From Gilliamella sp. wkB108 (lineage in GTDB: Bacteria; Pseudomonadota; Gammaproteobacteria; Enterobacterales; Orbaceae), in the NCBI RefSeq assembly GCF_001690195.1, contig NZ_LZGM01000078.1:62001-126000 (forward strand): 64,000 nucleotides of DNA. The letters are read 5' to 3'. Positions 42,386 to 52,779 of this stretch are shown piece after piece; the stretch's first letter is position 1, and every line of letters begins with the position of its first letter. The notes under the pieces are model-generated. The model did no database searches, was not told where the DNA came from, and saw only the letters and a program-made list of their open reading frames with translations. Position numbers and translations under genes: made by a program.

Positions 42386-42471
42386 AAATGAGCAAAAATA
42401 TTCGATAAATTGCATCTTATTGGTTAAATTGTTTTAAATTACAATTAGATATTTAGGGATAGGCAACAACT

Positions 42472-42499
42472 TTGAGTCAGTCTTTTGTTATGATAATAT
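42472..42499 (+). promoter_or_regulatory. Candidate promoter for the SorC-type regulator
   Basis: TTGAGT (42472-42477) and TAATAT (42494-42499) with a 16-base spacer, about 130 bases upstream of the regulator gene. A weak match. Confidence 0.35.
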
Positions 42500-42628
42500 C
42501 GACATTATTCGCGATAGTTTTAGATATTTAACAAAGTAAATCAGACAATAATCGTATAAAATATTTATATTTACAGATACAGTGATTGCATCAAAAAAGA
42601 TAATTACAGAATGATAAGGAATCATAAA

Positions 42629-43585
42629 ATGGCACAAGAACAACCATTACATCGTATTAAATGTATTATTGTTTCAAAGATGTTTTTTCTAGATGGAAAA
42701 ACAAAAAGCCAAATAGCTGAAGAGACAGGTATGTCAAGGTTTAAAGTGGCACGATTAATTAATGATGCAATTGAAAGTAAATTGGTTACTTTTACTATTG
42801 CCGAACAAACGGATATCGATCCGACCTTATCAAATAAACTTTGCCAAAAATTTAAATTGCAAAATGTGATTGTTCAATCTAACTCATATGGTATTAATGA
42901 TCCGCAAATGTCATTAAATGAAAAATTAGGAAGACTTGCCGCTTCCTATTTGGAAGAATCCCTTGAGATGAATATGAAAATCGGTATAGCCTGGGGAAAA
43001 GTATTATGTTCAACGGCTCGTTCTTTAAAAACTTTGCCTCCGCTTGAAGTGGTACAAACAACAGGTGCATATCCTAATATTGATTTTGAGCAAAATTCTA
43101 TAGGTTTAGTTCAACGTATTGCTAAGGTGAGTAAAGGTAAGGCTTATCCTATATATTTACCTATGTGGGTTGAAGATAAAGAGACTGCAAAACAGCTTAG
43201 AATGCAGACTGGAGTGAGTGAAGTAAGAAAGAAATTTGATGATCTTGATGTACTAATTACAGGGATAGGTAGTTGGACAACACCTTCTTCATGTATGTAT
43301 ACCGCCTTGCCACAACAATGGAAGGATAATCTATTTAAAAAAGATGTCTGTGCTGATATTTGCACCATTCCATTAGATAAAAAAGGTAATGTACTAACTT
43401 CACCACTTGATGATTTAGGATTTGGTATAACAGTAAAACAGGTAAAAAAAGTTCCTCAAGTGATAGCTGTTGCAGGGGGTATTCATAAATTTGATGCTAT
43501 CTTAGCTACGTTAAAAAGTGGGTTAATTACAACGTTAATTACTGATGCTGAAAATGCCACCATGTTGTTAGAACATAAAAGTTAA
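42629..43585 (+). CDS. SorC/DeoR-type sugar-binding transcriptional regulator
   Basis: A 318-residue regulator with an N-terminal helix-turn-helix (KSQIAEETGMSRFKVARLINDA, about 26-45) and the SorC effector domain (about 65-318; IGIAWGKVLCSTARSL, DVLITGIGSW, GIHKFDAILATLKSGLIT). Relatives bind phosphorylated sugars. It is divergent from the mannose-family PTS operon and is its likely regulator. The ATG at 42629 (MAQEQP), with AAGGAA upstream, is preferred to one six codons earlier. Confidence 0.9.
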   Translation: MAQEQPLHRIKCIIVSKMFFLDGKTKSQIAEETGMSRFKVARLINDAIESKLVTFTIAEQTDIDPTLSNKLCQKFKLQNVIVQSNSYGINDPQMSLNEKLGRLAASYLEESLEMNMKIGIAWGKVLCSTARSLKTLPPLEVVQTTGAYPNIDFEQNSIGLVQRIAKVSKGKAYPIYLPMWVEDKETAKQLRMQTGVSEVRKKFDDLDVLITGIGSWTTPSSCMYTALPQQWKDNLFKKDVCADICTIPLDKKGNVLTSPLDDLGFGITVKQVKKVPQVIAVAGGIHKFDAILATLKSGLITTLITDAENATMLLEHKS

Positions 43586-43765
43586 ATGTATAACTAACTG
43601 ATATATATTAAAAAATATAGTAACTAACAAATTTCAAAAAAGGATATTATTTAAAAGTTAGCTATTATCTAAAATAACAATTCGTTAGGTATTAACTAAC
43701 ATCTTGTTTAAATCAATATTTTCAGCTATTGTAAGTAAAAATTATGTCATTATAGGGATATTCTT

Positions 43766-44218
43766 ATGCACTGTCCGTTTTGTAATGCAGATGATACAAA
43801 AGTCATTGATTCACGTCTTGTTGGTGAAGGATTTCAAGTTCGTCGTAGACGACAATGTGTTGAATGCAATGAACGTTTCACTACCTTTGAAGTGGCTGAG
43901 TTGATTATGCCAAATGTCATCAAAAGTAATAAAGTTCGCGAACCATTTAATGAAGATAAACTGCGTAATGGCATGAAACGTGCTTTAGAAAAACGCCCAG
44001 TGAGTTTTGATGCCATTGAAGATGCTGTGACACGAATAAAATCAAAAATTAGGGCTACTGGTGAGCGTGAAGTACCCGCTAAATTAATTGGTAATTATGT
44101 AATTGAAGAGCTTAAAAATCTCGATAAAGTTGCATATATTCGTTTTGCATCTGTTTACTTTAGTTTTGATGATATAGAACAATTTAGTAATGAAATTGCG
44201 AAGTTACAACAAAAATAA
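43766..44218 (+). CDS. nrdR: Transcriptional repressor NrdR
   Basis: A 150-residue repressor of ribonucleotide reductase genes. It has an N-terminal zinc ribbon ([16 protein letters not shown] and [12 protein letters not shown]) and an ATP-cone domain (about 48-138, [18 protein letters not shown]). nrdR-ribD order is common in gammaproteobacteria; ribD follows by eight bases. Confidence 0.97.
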   Translation: MHCPFCNADDTKVIDSRLVGEGFQVRRRRQCVECNERFTTFEVAELIMPNVIKSNKVREPFNEDKLRNGMKRALEKRPVSFDAIEDAVTRIKSKIRATGEREVPAKLIGNYVIEELKNLDKVAYIRFASVYFSFDDIEQFSNEIAKLQQK

Positions 44219-44226
44219 TCAATTAA

Positions 44227-45339
44227 ATGACTATGACTTATAATAAAGATCAGTTTTATATGCAACAAGCAATTGAACTTGCTAAACTTGGTTGTTTTAC
44301 TACTACGCCTAATCCAAATGTGGGTTGCATTATTGTTAAAGATGATCAGATTGTCGGTAAAGGTTATCATCAAAAAGCTGGTGAACCACATGCTGAAGTG
44401 TATGCTTTGCAAATGGCTGGCGACAAAGCCAAACAAGCAACAGCCTATGTGACATTAGAGCCATGTAGTCATTTCGGTAGAACTCCTCCTTGTGCTGATG
44501 CACTTATCAAATCTGGCATTAAACGTGTTGTTATTGCTATGCAAGATCCAAATCCTAACGTTGCGGGTAATGGTATTAAACGATTAAAAGATGTGGGTAT
44601 TGATGTGACTGTTGGGGTTTTATCCGATCAGGCTGAATCACTCAATAAAGGTTTTTTAAAACGTATGCGTACTGGCATACCATATGTACAACTTAAACTC
44701 GCCACCTCTCTTGATGGTAAAATTGCAATGGCATCTGGTGAAAGTAAATGGATAACATCAAACATTGCCAGAAGTGATGTACAACAATTTCGCGCGCAAG
44801 CAAGTTGTATTTTAAGTACTTGCGCGACAGTACAAGCTGATAATGCAAGTTTAACCGTTAGGTATGCTGAGTTACCCGAGGAAATAAAAAAGATTTATCA
44901 TCCTGAAAATATTCGCCAACCTATTCGTATTATTATTGATAGTCAACAGCGACTAACCGGCCAAGAAAATGTGTTTAAACAGCAAGGCGAAACATGGGTT
45001 GTAAGAAAGCAAAAAATACCAATAGATAGGCCCAACACTAAATTGATCGTTGAATCGTCAGCTCAAAATTATATTGATTTGAAGCAATTATTAATGATCT
45101 TAGGTGAAAAACAGATAAATTCAGTTTGGGTTGAAGCTGGCGCGCATCTTGCTGGAGCATTAATTGAACAAAATCTGATTGATGAACTCATTATCTATTA
45201 TGCACCTAAATTACTTGGTCATAATGCGATGGATATGTGCATTCTTCCAAATTTATACCAACTCGCTTTTGCACCAAGTTTTCGATTTGAATCGGCTAAG
45301 ATGACCGGTGAAGATCTGCGAGTGATATTAAAAAAATAA
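44227..45339 (+). CDS. ribD: Riboflavin biosynthesis deaminase/reductase RibD
   Basis: A 370-residue bifunctional enzyme for the second and third steps of riboflavin synthesis. The deaminase domain (1-145) carries zinc ligands in GEPHAEVYAL and PCSHFGRTPPCADAL. The reductase domain (about 150-370) has LKLATSLDGKIAMASGESKWITS and VEAGAHLAGALIEQNL. ribE and nusB do not follow here, as they do in E. coli. Confidence 0.96.
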   Translation: MTMTYNKDQFYMQQAIELAKLGCFTTTPNPNVGCIIVKDDQIVGKGYHQKAGEPHAEVYALQMAGDKAKQATAYVTLEPCSHFGRTPPCADALIKSGIKRVVIAMQDPNPNVAGNGIKRLKDVGIDVTVGVLSDQAESLNKGFLKRMRTGIPYVQLKLATSLDGKIAMASGESKWITSNIARSDVQQFRAQASCILSTCATVQADNASLTVRYAELPEEIKKIYHPENIRQPIRIIIDSQQRLTGQENVFKQQGETWVVRKQKIPIDRPNTKLIVESSAQNYIDLKQLLMILGEKQINSVWVEAGAHLAGALIEQNLIDELIIYYAPKLLGHNAMDMCILPNLYQLAFAPSFRFESAKMTGEDLRVILKK

Positions 45340-45380
45340 TCTTTAACACACCTATTTTGTGGTTGATTATATTAATTTTG

Positions 45381-45953
45381 TTATTCTAATAGTTTTAAAG
45401 AGTTATTGTAATTATCATCTGTGATAATTTCATATAAATGTAGTTTAAAGCCACAGCCCCTTGAACCATCTTGATCTGCAGATAAAATGTATTGCTTATG
45501 CCTGTTAAATGCAACGTGTATTTCTTCATCACACTTCTTGTTACGGTAACCAAGAGTTATTTTAGCATCCGTTTCGGCAGGTAAATAAACCTCTGTGAGC
45601 TTATTTTTACCTTCTATTTGTACATCTATACCTAAATTTTTCACTTTAGTGGGATTCATAGTATAACGGTTACTGTTATACAAATACTCTACCTTATATG
45701 TGTAATAAGAATTAATATCATCAATATGTCTGATGATATAGAATTCGAATGGATCATACCACCAAGAAGGCTTTTCATAAGTCGCTAACATAACTTTAGC
45801 TCTAGGTGTATTTTCATTAGGTTCAACATAGAAAATTACTTTTCCCTGTTGTAGTATTCTATCACGAAACGCTTCACAACCTGATAAAATGCCAGATGTC
45901 AGAGTTAATATCATTAAACAAATAAATTTATTAGCCTTATTAAAGTATTTCAT
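45381..45953 (-). CDS. Hypothetical lipoprotein
   Basis: A 190-residue protein with a lipoprotein signal (hydrophobic ICLMILTLTSGILSG followed by C), placing it in the envelope. The body is beta-rich with no recognised domain (TPRAKVMLATYEKPSWWYDP; YRNKKCDEEIHVAFNRHKQY). The ATG with AAGGAT upstream at 45953 is preferred to one 11 codons earlier. It is isolated between ribD and the tagatose-type module. Confidence 0.7.
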   Translation of the reverse strand: MKYFNKANKFICLMILTLTSGILSGCEAFRDRILQQGKVIFYVEPNENTPRAKVMLATYEKPSWWYDPFEFYIIRHIDDINSYYTYKVEYLYNSNRYTMNPTKVKNLGIDVQIEGKNKLTEVYLPAETDAKITLGYRNKKCDEEIHVAFNRHKQYILSADQDGSRGCGFKLHLYEIITDDNYNNSLKLLE

Positions 45954-46170
45954 CTTGCTATCCTTTTCAAATTCAATCATACCCAAAGGTTAAGTTTATT
46001 ATCTGTCTAATTTTATCAATGCAGATAAAATAACTTCTTACAAGTTTGTATTATATATTATCTTTGATAAAGATGAATATTTTTAACTTTATATTTTTTT
46101 GAAATTGTTTCCGTTACTTTGATTTTATGTGATGATTAAAATTTTACTACTTTTTTTGTCATAATGTGTA

Positions 46171-46210
46171 TTAGCGATAACTATAAGCCAATCTGTTATC
46201 GCTAATATTT
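46171..46210. terminator. Terminator-like hairpin downstream of the PfkB gene
   Basis: TTAGCGATAAC (46171-46181) pairs perfectly with GTTATCGCTAA (46195-46205), an 11-bp stem with a 13-base loop, followed on the plus strand by TATTTTTC. For the minus-strand PfkB transcript it is the first strong structure after the stop, but there it lacks a T run. The rest of the 272-base gap from 45954 to 46225 holds no gene. Confidence 0.5.
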
Positions 46211-46225
46211 TTCATCGTTATCACT

Positions 46226-47149
46226 TTATTTAATTTGCGTAACTTTCAGTTGTTGCATATAAGTAGTAATTTTATCCATTAAACCTAATCCGTCCGATTC
46301 GGCAACGTTGGCTCCGGTTGCGGAGGCTTTTTTCATAGCTTGTTCAACATGTTGTTGTTCAGGTAACCATTCACTTAAAAATGCAGCAAGCGATGAATCT
46401 CCTGCACAAGCCGAACTAACAAGTTTTATCATAACGGCATTACAAAACCAAATGTGCTTACCATTGGAAAAGAACATTCCTTTTGACCCCATAGTAAGTA
46501 AAATATTTTTTGCTCCTTGTGTATGTACCGTTTCTAATGCAGTGATGACTTGTTCGGTTGTTTGGGTCTCTAAACCAAAAATTTCCTTTAACTCATCATC
46601 ATTAGGTTTTATTAGTAAAGGATTAAATGCAAGTAAATCTTTTAATTTAGGATGACTAATATCCAGAATCACTTGGATATTTTTGCTTTGACATAATTTT
46701 AAAATTGAGTCGTAATATTCAGGTTCAACGTTATTAGGTAAACTACCACTAATGACCAAGTAACTGTCATTATCAAGTGATTCGATAACAGCGAGCATCT
46801 CTATTTTTTTACCATCAGGAACAAAAGGCCCTTTACCTACCAATTTATACTCATCTTGTCCGTCATTAATAAAAACATTTATGCGCGTAATATCGTCAAT
46901 AAAACATGGCATGGTTTTAATATGTCTTTTTGTTAATTCATCAACGATATATTTTCCTGAAAAGCCACCAAAGAAACCTAACGCACAAGTTGGTTTATTA
47001 AATTTATGTAAAACAATTGATACATTAACGGCTTTGCCATTAGGACTATATTCAGTATGTGATGTACGATTTACCGAATTTGGATTAAGTCCATGACAAC
47101 GGATATTCATATCAATTGCTGTATTAAGTGTTAATGTGTAAATCATCAT
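46226..47149 (-). CDS. PfkB-family kinase (1-phosphofructokinase / tagatose-6-phosphate kinase type)
   Basis: A 307-residue sugar-phosphate kinase starting MMIYTLTLNTAIDM, the usual FruK/LacC beginning (TLNPAID in relatives). NGKAVNVSIVL, GFFGGFSG and KPNDDEL are family signatures. At the catalytic anion hole the usual GAGDS reads CAGDS: the first glycine is cysteine while the catalytic Asp is kept. It is encoded eight bases after a GatY-type aldolase, so the natural role is making tagatose 1,6-bisphosphate (or fructose 1,6-bisphosphate). An upstream in-frame ATG inside the aldolase gene is rejected. Confidence 0.87.
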   Translation of the reverse strand: MMIYTLTLNTAIDMNIRCHGLNPNSVNRTSHTEYSPNGKAVNVSIVLHKFNKPTCALGFFGGFSGKYIVDELTKRHIKTMPCFIDDITRINVFINDGQDEYKLVGKGPFVPDGKKIEMLAVIESLDNDSYLVISGSLPNNVEPEYYDSILKLCQSKNIQVILDISHPKLKDLLAFNPLLIKPNDDELKEIFGLETQTTEQVITALETVHTQGAKNILLTMGSKGMFFSNGKHIWFCNAVMIKLVSSACAGDSSLAAFLSEWLPEQQHVEQAMKKASATGANVAESDGLGLMDKITTYMQQLKVTQIK

Positions 47150-47157
47150 ATTGCTCT

Positions 47158-48033
<876 letters not shown>

Positions 48034-48053
48034 TCAATTTTAGAAACCTTTTT

Positions 48054-48105
48054 AACTTTCGATTCGAAAGATTTATTTTGTAATTATGCTTGCTAAACGA
48101 AAGTT
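48054..48105. promoter_or_regulatory. Inverted-repeat operator for the DeoR-type regulator
   Basis: CTTTCGATTCGAAAG (48056-48070) is a perfect 7-1-7 palindrome. The extended arm AACTTTCG (48054-48061) recurs inverted as CGAAAGTT (48098-48105). CTTTCG-type repeats are typical of DeoR/AgaR-family operators. The site lies between the divergent aldolase and regulator genes. The remainder of 48013-48352 has no gene. Confidence 0.6.
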
Positions 48106-48121
48106 ATTCTAGTATTAATAG

Positions 48122-48137
48122 CGTGACCAAGATCACA
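48122..48137. promoter_or_regulatory. CRP-like site in the tagatose-type module
   Basis: CGTGACCAAGATCACA fits TGTGA-N6-TCACA with one mismatch, next to the DeoR-type palindromes. It suggests cAMP-CRP activation of the ketose module. Confidence 0.6.
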
Positions 48138-48352
48138 AAAATTGACTTTAATTTTTTAAAAAAAATAATTTTATTGCTAAAGTTTGATTTTGACTGTTAA
48201 CTGTATAATTAACTAATGAGAATAATCACGAATATTAACTGCAATAAAATAATTAGAAAGATCGAATATTCATTGTTATTTGTTATTGATCGCTTGGATG
48301 ATAAATTTTAATATTACTGTTTAATGTTTATCTGTAATATAGGAAATAAAAA

Positions 48353-49180
48353 TTGGCTAGAGCATCTTCAGCCTTATTAAAACGTCGTTTAGATATTGCC
48401 GAAATAGTCCGAAAAAAAGGTGAAATTAAAGTTGATGAATTGTCTGACTTGCTTCGGGTTTCAAATGTAACTATTCGACAAGATCTAACATACTTAGAAC
48501 AACAAGGGTATTTAAAACGCTCTTTTGGCGGAGCTATATATATTTCACCTGAAGGTACCGTAAATAATACTCATATTGTAGCTTCAAATAATAGCAATAC
48601 TGCTGATGACATTGGTGATATTAATTTAGTAAAAAACTGCTTAAGTTATATTAATGATGGTGACACCATTTTTTTAAGTCATGGTAATTTGATTAGAAAA
48701 CTAATCCCTTTTTTGCATAACAAAAAATCACTAAAACTCATTATGAATGATATTAGTAATGCTCAGCTCGTTAAAGAGTTTTCGGATGCTGAAGTGATTC
48801 TTGTGGGTGGTGTTTTACTTGAAGGGAATATTTTACAAAACCATGAAGCCATTAATGTTCTTTTGAACCAACTGCATATTTCACATTTCATCGTTGAATT
48901 AGCTGCTATTAACACAGATAACCAATTAATTATCGAAAATATGGAGCAACTTAAGACTTACCAACAAATGCTTAAGAATGCTGATCATACTATTGGAATT
49001 TTGTCGCAAAGAGTTGTTTATTACAATAACAATAGTATTGGAAAATTAAAACACATGGACGTGATGATCTTATCAAGGCCTGCTGTTACTGAATATCACC
49101 AACAACTATTAGATTCTGATTTTAAACAACTTGCTGTTAACAAATATTGCGTGACCTATCATAATGTACCAGGGGCATAA
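48353..49180 (+). CDS. DeoR-family transcriptional regulator
   Basis: A 275-residue regulator. It has an N-terminal helix-turn-helix (IKVDELSDLLRVSNVTIRQD, about 23-42) with the DeoR signature LTYLEQQGYLKRSFGGAI, then a sugar-phosphate sensing domain (FLSHGNLIRKLIP; VILVGGVLLEGN). The start is TTG with AGGA eight bases upstream. It is divergent from the aldolase/PfkB pair and directly followed by a second sugar kinase, so it probably controls all of them. Confidence 0.9.
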   Translation: MARASSALLKRRLDIAEIVRKKGEIKVDELSDLLRVSNVTIRQDLTYLEQQGYLKRSFGGAIYISPEGTVNNTHIVASNNSNTADDIGDINLVKNCLSYINDGDTIFLSHGNLIRKLIPFLHNKKSLKLIMNDISNAQLVKEFSDAEVILVGGVLLEGNILQNHEAINVLLNQLHISHFIVELAAINTDNQLIIENMEQLKTYQQMLKNADHTIGILSQRVVYYNNNSIGKLKHMDVMILSRPAVTEYHQQLLDSDFKQLAVNKYCVTYHNVPGA

Positions 49181-49181
49181 T

Positions 49182-50159
49182 ATGAGTTTTAAAATCTGCA
49201 CTATTGGCGAGTTGCTAGTCGAATTTTTGGCTAAAGAACAAAATCAACGTTTTGATCAAACCGGTGAATTTATCGGCCCATTCCCAAGTGGCGCTCCAGC
49301 AATATTTGCAGATCAGGTAGCAAAATTAGGTTTCCAAGTCGTATTTTTTAGCTGTGTAGGTAAAGACGCGTTTGGCAAAATGTGCATTAACCGGCTGGAA
49401 AAAGATGGAGTAATTACTGAGGGTATCACTTCTCATAAAAAGGCAAATACCGGTAGTGCTTTCGTTACTTATAAAGGTGAAGACGAAAGGGACTTTATTT
49501 TTAATATTCCAAATAGTGCTTGTGGTTTACTTTCATTTAATCATATCAACGAGAATTTATTAAAAGATTGTAATCATCTACATGTAATGGGTTCCTCACT
49601 CTATTCATTTCGTGCTATTGATGCGATGCGAAAGGCATTAGATATTATTAAAAATAAAGGAGGAACAATTTCCTTTGATCCTAATTTACGTAAAGAGATG
49701 TTTGATATTCAAGAAATGGAACAATCTTTTGATTATATAATGGAATATACTGATATCTTTTTACCAAGTGAAAATGAAGTCAGTTATTTTGCTCACAACA
49801 ATGGTGAAAGTGAAGAGCAAACCATGAAAGCTTTGCTAGAAAAAGGGATAAAGCATATCGTAGTAAAAGCCGGTGCAAAAGGTGCTAATTATTATGGATA
49901 TGATGAACAAAATAATTATAAATCGATCCATGTGGATGGTTATCTGACAAACTTCGTTGATCCGACGGGCGCTGGGGACTGTTTTGCTGCAACTTTTGTC
50001 AGTCTAATGTTAGCAGGATTTTCGGTGGAAAAAGCGTTACAATATGCTAATGTAAGTGGCGCACTGGCTGTCTCTAAAAAAGGTCCGATGGAAGGAACGT
50101 CTACATTAATTGAACTTGAGAAATTTCTTTCTCATAACTCCATGAAGTCAAAGTCATAA
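49182..50159 (+). CDS. PfkB-family sugar kinase (KdgK / tagatose-kinase-like)
   Basis: A 325-residue ribokinase-family enzyme. It has ICTIGELLVEF at the start, FPSGAPAIFADQVAKLGF, FDPNLRKEMF, LPSENEVSYF and a normal catalytic DPTGAGDCFAATFVSLML. Relatives phosphorylate 2-keto-3-deoxygluconate, fructose or tagatose. Together with the PfkB kinase and GatY-type aldolase it could supply ketose 6-phosphate: sugar to 6-P, to 1,6-bisP, to trioses. No transporter is encoded in this module. Start at 49182, one base after the regulator stop (GGGGCATAATATG context); six upstream codons are in frame but overlap the regulator. Confidence 0.85.
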   Translation: MSFKICTIGELLVEFLAKEQNQRFDQTGEFIGPFPSGAPAIFADQVAKLGFQVVFFSCVGKDAFGKMCINRLEKDGVITEGITSHKKANTGSAFVTYKGEDERDFIFNIPNSACGLLSFNHINENLLKDCNHLHVMGSSLYSFRAIDAMRKALDIIKNKGGTISFDPNLRKEMFDIQEMEQSFDYIMEYTDIFLPSENEVSYFAHNNGESEEQTMKALLEKGIKHIVVKAGAKGANYYGYDEQNNYKSIHVDGYLTNFVDPTGAGDCFAATFVSLMLAGFSVEKALQYANVSGALAVSKKGPMEGTSTLIELEKFLSHNSMKSKS

Positions 50160-50198
50160 ATTTGTTTTCTTATCAACTTAAATTCAAAGCATAAAAAA

Positions 50199-50220
50199 CC
50201 CAATAACAAAAGTTATTGGG
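50199..50220 (-). terminator. Terminator on the minus strand, downstream of hemW
   Basis: The arms CCCAATAAC and GTTATTGGG form a 9-bp perfect stem with a 4-base loop. On the minus strand it is followed by TTTTTTAT, so it ends leftward transcripts, such as those from hemW about 180 bases away. On the plus strand no T run follows. Confidence 0.75.
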
Positions 50221-50243
50221 GAAAAATAAGGAATAGGAAAACA

Positions 50244-50285
50244 ATGAAAAAAACATTGCTATGTACAGTATGCACTTTTTATTGA
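50244..50285 (+). CDS. Possible 13-residue peptide
   Basis: ATG with AGGAAAAC upstream opens a 13-codon frame, MKKTLLCTVCTFY. It looks like the beginning of a lipoprotein or secreted protein that stops early, so it may be a peptide, a decayed gene start or chance. No support beyond the ribosome binding site. Confidence 0.25.
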   Translation: MKKTLLCTVCTFY

Positions 50286-50396
50286 TAAATGTATGTAAGT
50301 GGACCTCAATGATAGGTTAAATTGTTTGTATCGAATGTGTTAAATAACTGTAAACGATAACGTAGCATTGTTTTTTTAGGTTATCGTGCTTTTTTC

Positions 50397-51530
50397 CTAT
50401 AAAAAAATCTCTAAGAGTGAATTCAGAAATAATTTTCCATTTTCGGTTATTTGCCAATTTTCTCTATCTTCATATAAATAATTTTTTTCAATAGCAATGG
50501 CTATTTGTTTATCAACTATTTCTATTGGCAAAAAAGTACGTTGTTCAAATTCTCTTTTTGGTGTTGGTTCGAATAATCTGAATCTATTCATAAAAAATTC
50601 AAAAGGTAATTCATCTTTAGGCACTGTATAGGATTTTTGCAAATAACGCCCTTCTAAATAACCTTTAGGATGGCGTGTTTTTACTGTACGAATAATTTTA
50701 CCGTCGGATTGTGTCACTTTGCCATGCGCACCACAACCAATACCTAAATAATCACCAAAACGCCAATAATTTAAATTATGTTTGCATTGCAAACCTGATT
50801 TAGCATAAGCAGATGTTTCATATTGTTGGTAACCTTGTTTGCTTAACAACTGCTGTCCTTGTTGATAAATTTCCCAGAGTTTATCATCATCAGGGAGAAC
50901 AGGTGGTTTTGAACCAAATAATGTATTTGGTTCAATCGTTAATTGATACCAAGATAAATGTGGTGGATTCAGATTGATTGCTTGCTGTAAATCAAACAAA
51001 GCATCATCTACATTTTGATTGGGTAAACCGTGCATCAAATCTAAATTAAAACTACGTAAATTCAAAGTATGCGCGAGTTTAGCTGCGGTTACAGCTTCTT
51101 GTGGATTATGTACTCGTCCCAATATTGCAAGCTTATCAGCTTGAAAACTCTGCACACCGATTGAAATTCGATTAATGCCAGCTTGTTGATATCCTTTAAA
51201 TCTCTCAACATCAACAGAATTTGGATTCGCTTCGATAGTGATTTCAGCGTTTTTTTCAATAGGCATTATCTGATTAACGGCAGATAACAGCTGATCGATA
51301 TGTTCAGCAGTGAACAAACTAGGTGTACCGCCACCAATAAAAACTGAGTGTATCGTTCGATCGGCACAAAGCACGCTATCCTGCTTTAAATCTTTGATTA
51401 AATGAAAAATATAAGTATTGTAATCTGGTGTGTTTTTTATCGTATGTGAATTAAAATCACAATAAGGACATTTATGCACACACCATGGCATATGGATATA
51501 CAAACTTATGGGTATTTTATACTTAAACAT
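50397..51530 (-). CDS. hemW: Radical-SAM heme chaperone HemW
   Basis: A 377-residue radical-SAM protein. The cluster cysteines CVHKCPYCDF (about 17-26) are followed by FIGGGTPSLF, EANPNSV and RISIGVQSF. It resembles HemN but has the shorter N-terminus and CxxxCxxC of HemW, which binds heme and passes it to target enzymes. Stands alone, convergent with the preceding kinase gene. The 198 bases upstream (51531-51728) hold no gene I can support. Confidence 0.94.
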   Translation of the reverse strand: MFKYKIPISLYIHMPWCVHKCPYCDFNSHTIKNTPDYNTYIFHLIKDLKQDSVLCADRTIHSVFIGGGTPSLFTAEHIDQLLSAVNQIMPIEKNAEITIEANPNSVDVERFKGYQQAGINRISIGVQSFQADKLAILGRVHNPQEAVTAAKLAHTLNLRSFNLDLMHGLPNQNVDDALFDLQQAINLNPPHLSWYQLTIEPNTLFGSKPPVLPDDDKLWEIYQQGQQLLSKQGYQQYETSAYAKSGLQCKHNLNYWRFGDYLGIGCGAHGKVTQSDGKIIRTVKTRHPKGYLEGRYLQKSYTVPKDELPFEFFMNRFRLFEPTPKREFEQRTFLPIEIVDKQIAIAIEKNYLYEDRENWQITENGKLFLNSLLEIFL

Positions 51531-51728
51531 ATGCCTTTCCTGAAAGATTTTTACAAAAAATATAATTGTTCATTGGTTAGTGATCAAAACAACGCGGTAT
51601 ATTACCTCAAATTAATAAAAAAAGCTTTTTTACATCTATTGGTGTTTTTATATTTCAAACAAACGGCGTACAATCAGCGGTAATTTTTTGATATTGATTA
51701 CAATTATTTTTATTTTGTAGGAGAAAGC

Positions 51729-52601
51729 ATGAGTATTTTCAAAGATATTTTAGATAACAATTTATCAGAAAAATCATTAAGTTCATCTATTAAACAGTCT
51801 ACATTTGGCGAGTTGCCTATTTTAGTTATCAAACACAAACTTTGTACAGCAGCTATTTCGTTACAAGGCGCACACCTATTATTTTGGCAGCCAGTTACCG
51901 AATCTACGCCAGTAATTTGGTTGAGTAAAAAAGCTGTTTTTAAAAAAGGAAAAGCTATTCGTGGTGGAGTGCCAGTTTGTTGGCCGTGGTTTGGAAAGTT
52001 GGGTGATCCTATGCATGGTTTTGCACGTATAGTTGACTGGAATTTAGATTCATATAAAGAAGATGAAACAGGGGTTGAGTTAATTTTGTCATTAACTAAC
52101 AATCCACAAACAGCGTCGTTTTTTTCAAAACCTTTTAATGCTTGGTTGACCATTAAGCTAGGAAAAACTTGTCAAGTGACACTGAGCTGTCAAGGTGATT
52201 TTGAAGCAACAAGCGCATTGCATACCTATTTTGGTGTTGATAACATTGATCATGTTGTTATTAAAGGTCTAGGCGATACTTATCAAGAACGTTTAGCAAC
52301 TGTTAATGAACCTACTGTTGCTGGTCAACTTACTATTAATCAAGAAGTAGATCGTATCTATACGAATGCAAACAATGTAATTACAATCACCGACGGTAAA
52401 AGAACAATTCAACTCACCAACACCCATTCTAGTGATATTGTTACTTGGAATCCATGGATAGATAAAGCAAAATCAATGGTCGATTTTGCCGATGAAGAAT
52501 ATCAATCTATGGTTTGTGTCGAAACGGGCTGTATTAATCAGGCATTAAAGTTATCAGCAACACAAAAGACAGCGTTTGGTTTTAAAATAGAATTAATGTA
52601 A
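51729..52601 (+). CDS. yeaD: Glucose-6-phosphate 1-epimerase (YeaD-like)
   Basis: A 290-residue aldose-1-epimerase-fold enzyme that interconverts hexose 6-phosphate anomers. QGAHLLFWQPV, RGGVPVCWPWFG and HTYFGVDNID are characteristic, and MVCVETGCIN carries the late acidic residue. It precedes rplY and the zwf-pgl pair. A GGAG ribosome binding site lies upstream. Confidence 0.9.
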   Translation: MSIFKDILDNNLSEKSLSSSIKQSTFGELPILVIKHKLCTAAISLQGAHLLFWQPVTESTPVIWLSKKAVFKKGKAIRGGVPVCWPWFGKLGDPMHGFARIVDWNLDSYKEDETGVELILSLTNNPQTASFFSKPFNAWLTIKLGKTCQVTLSCQGDFEATSALHTYFGVDNIDHVVIKGLGDTYQERLATVNEPTVAGQLTINQEVDRIYTNANNVITITDGKRTIQLTNTHSSDIVTWNPWIDKAKSMVDFADEEYQSMVCVETGCINQALKLSATQKTAFGFKIELM

Positions 52602-52779
52602 TATTCTAAAATTATAAACGCAGTCAATAGCTTGCATATCAATGATAAACTGATTATTTGATTGCGTTTACCAACAGAACCCTTTATAATTCCTCACGCT
52701 TTTTAAAGCACTAATTTGATAACCAACTACTGGGTCGCCTGTGATTGGTTTTTATTTTAAATAACTAAGAGAAATAAAC

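Noticed and set aside
42279-42387. Longer IIA protein starting at 42387
   Set aside because: The 36 additional residues do not match EIIA proteins, and a strong AAGGAG site sits just before the internal TTG.
51474-51683. 69-codon plus-strand frame overlapping the hemW start
   Set aside because: Runs antisense through the hemW start, composition is unlike a protein gene and there is no supporting ribosome binding site.
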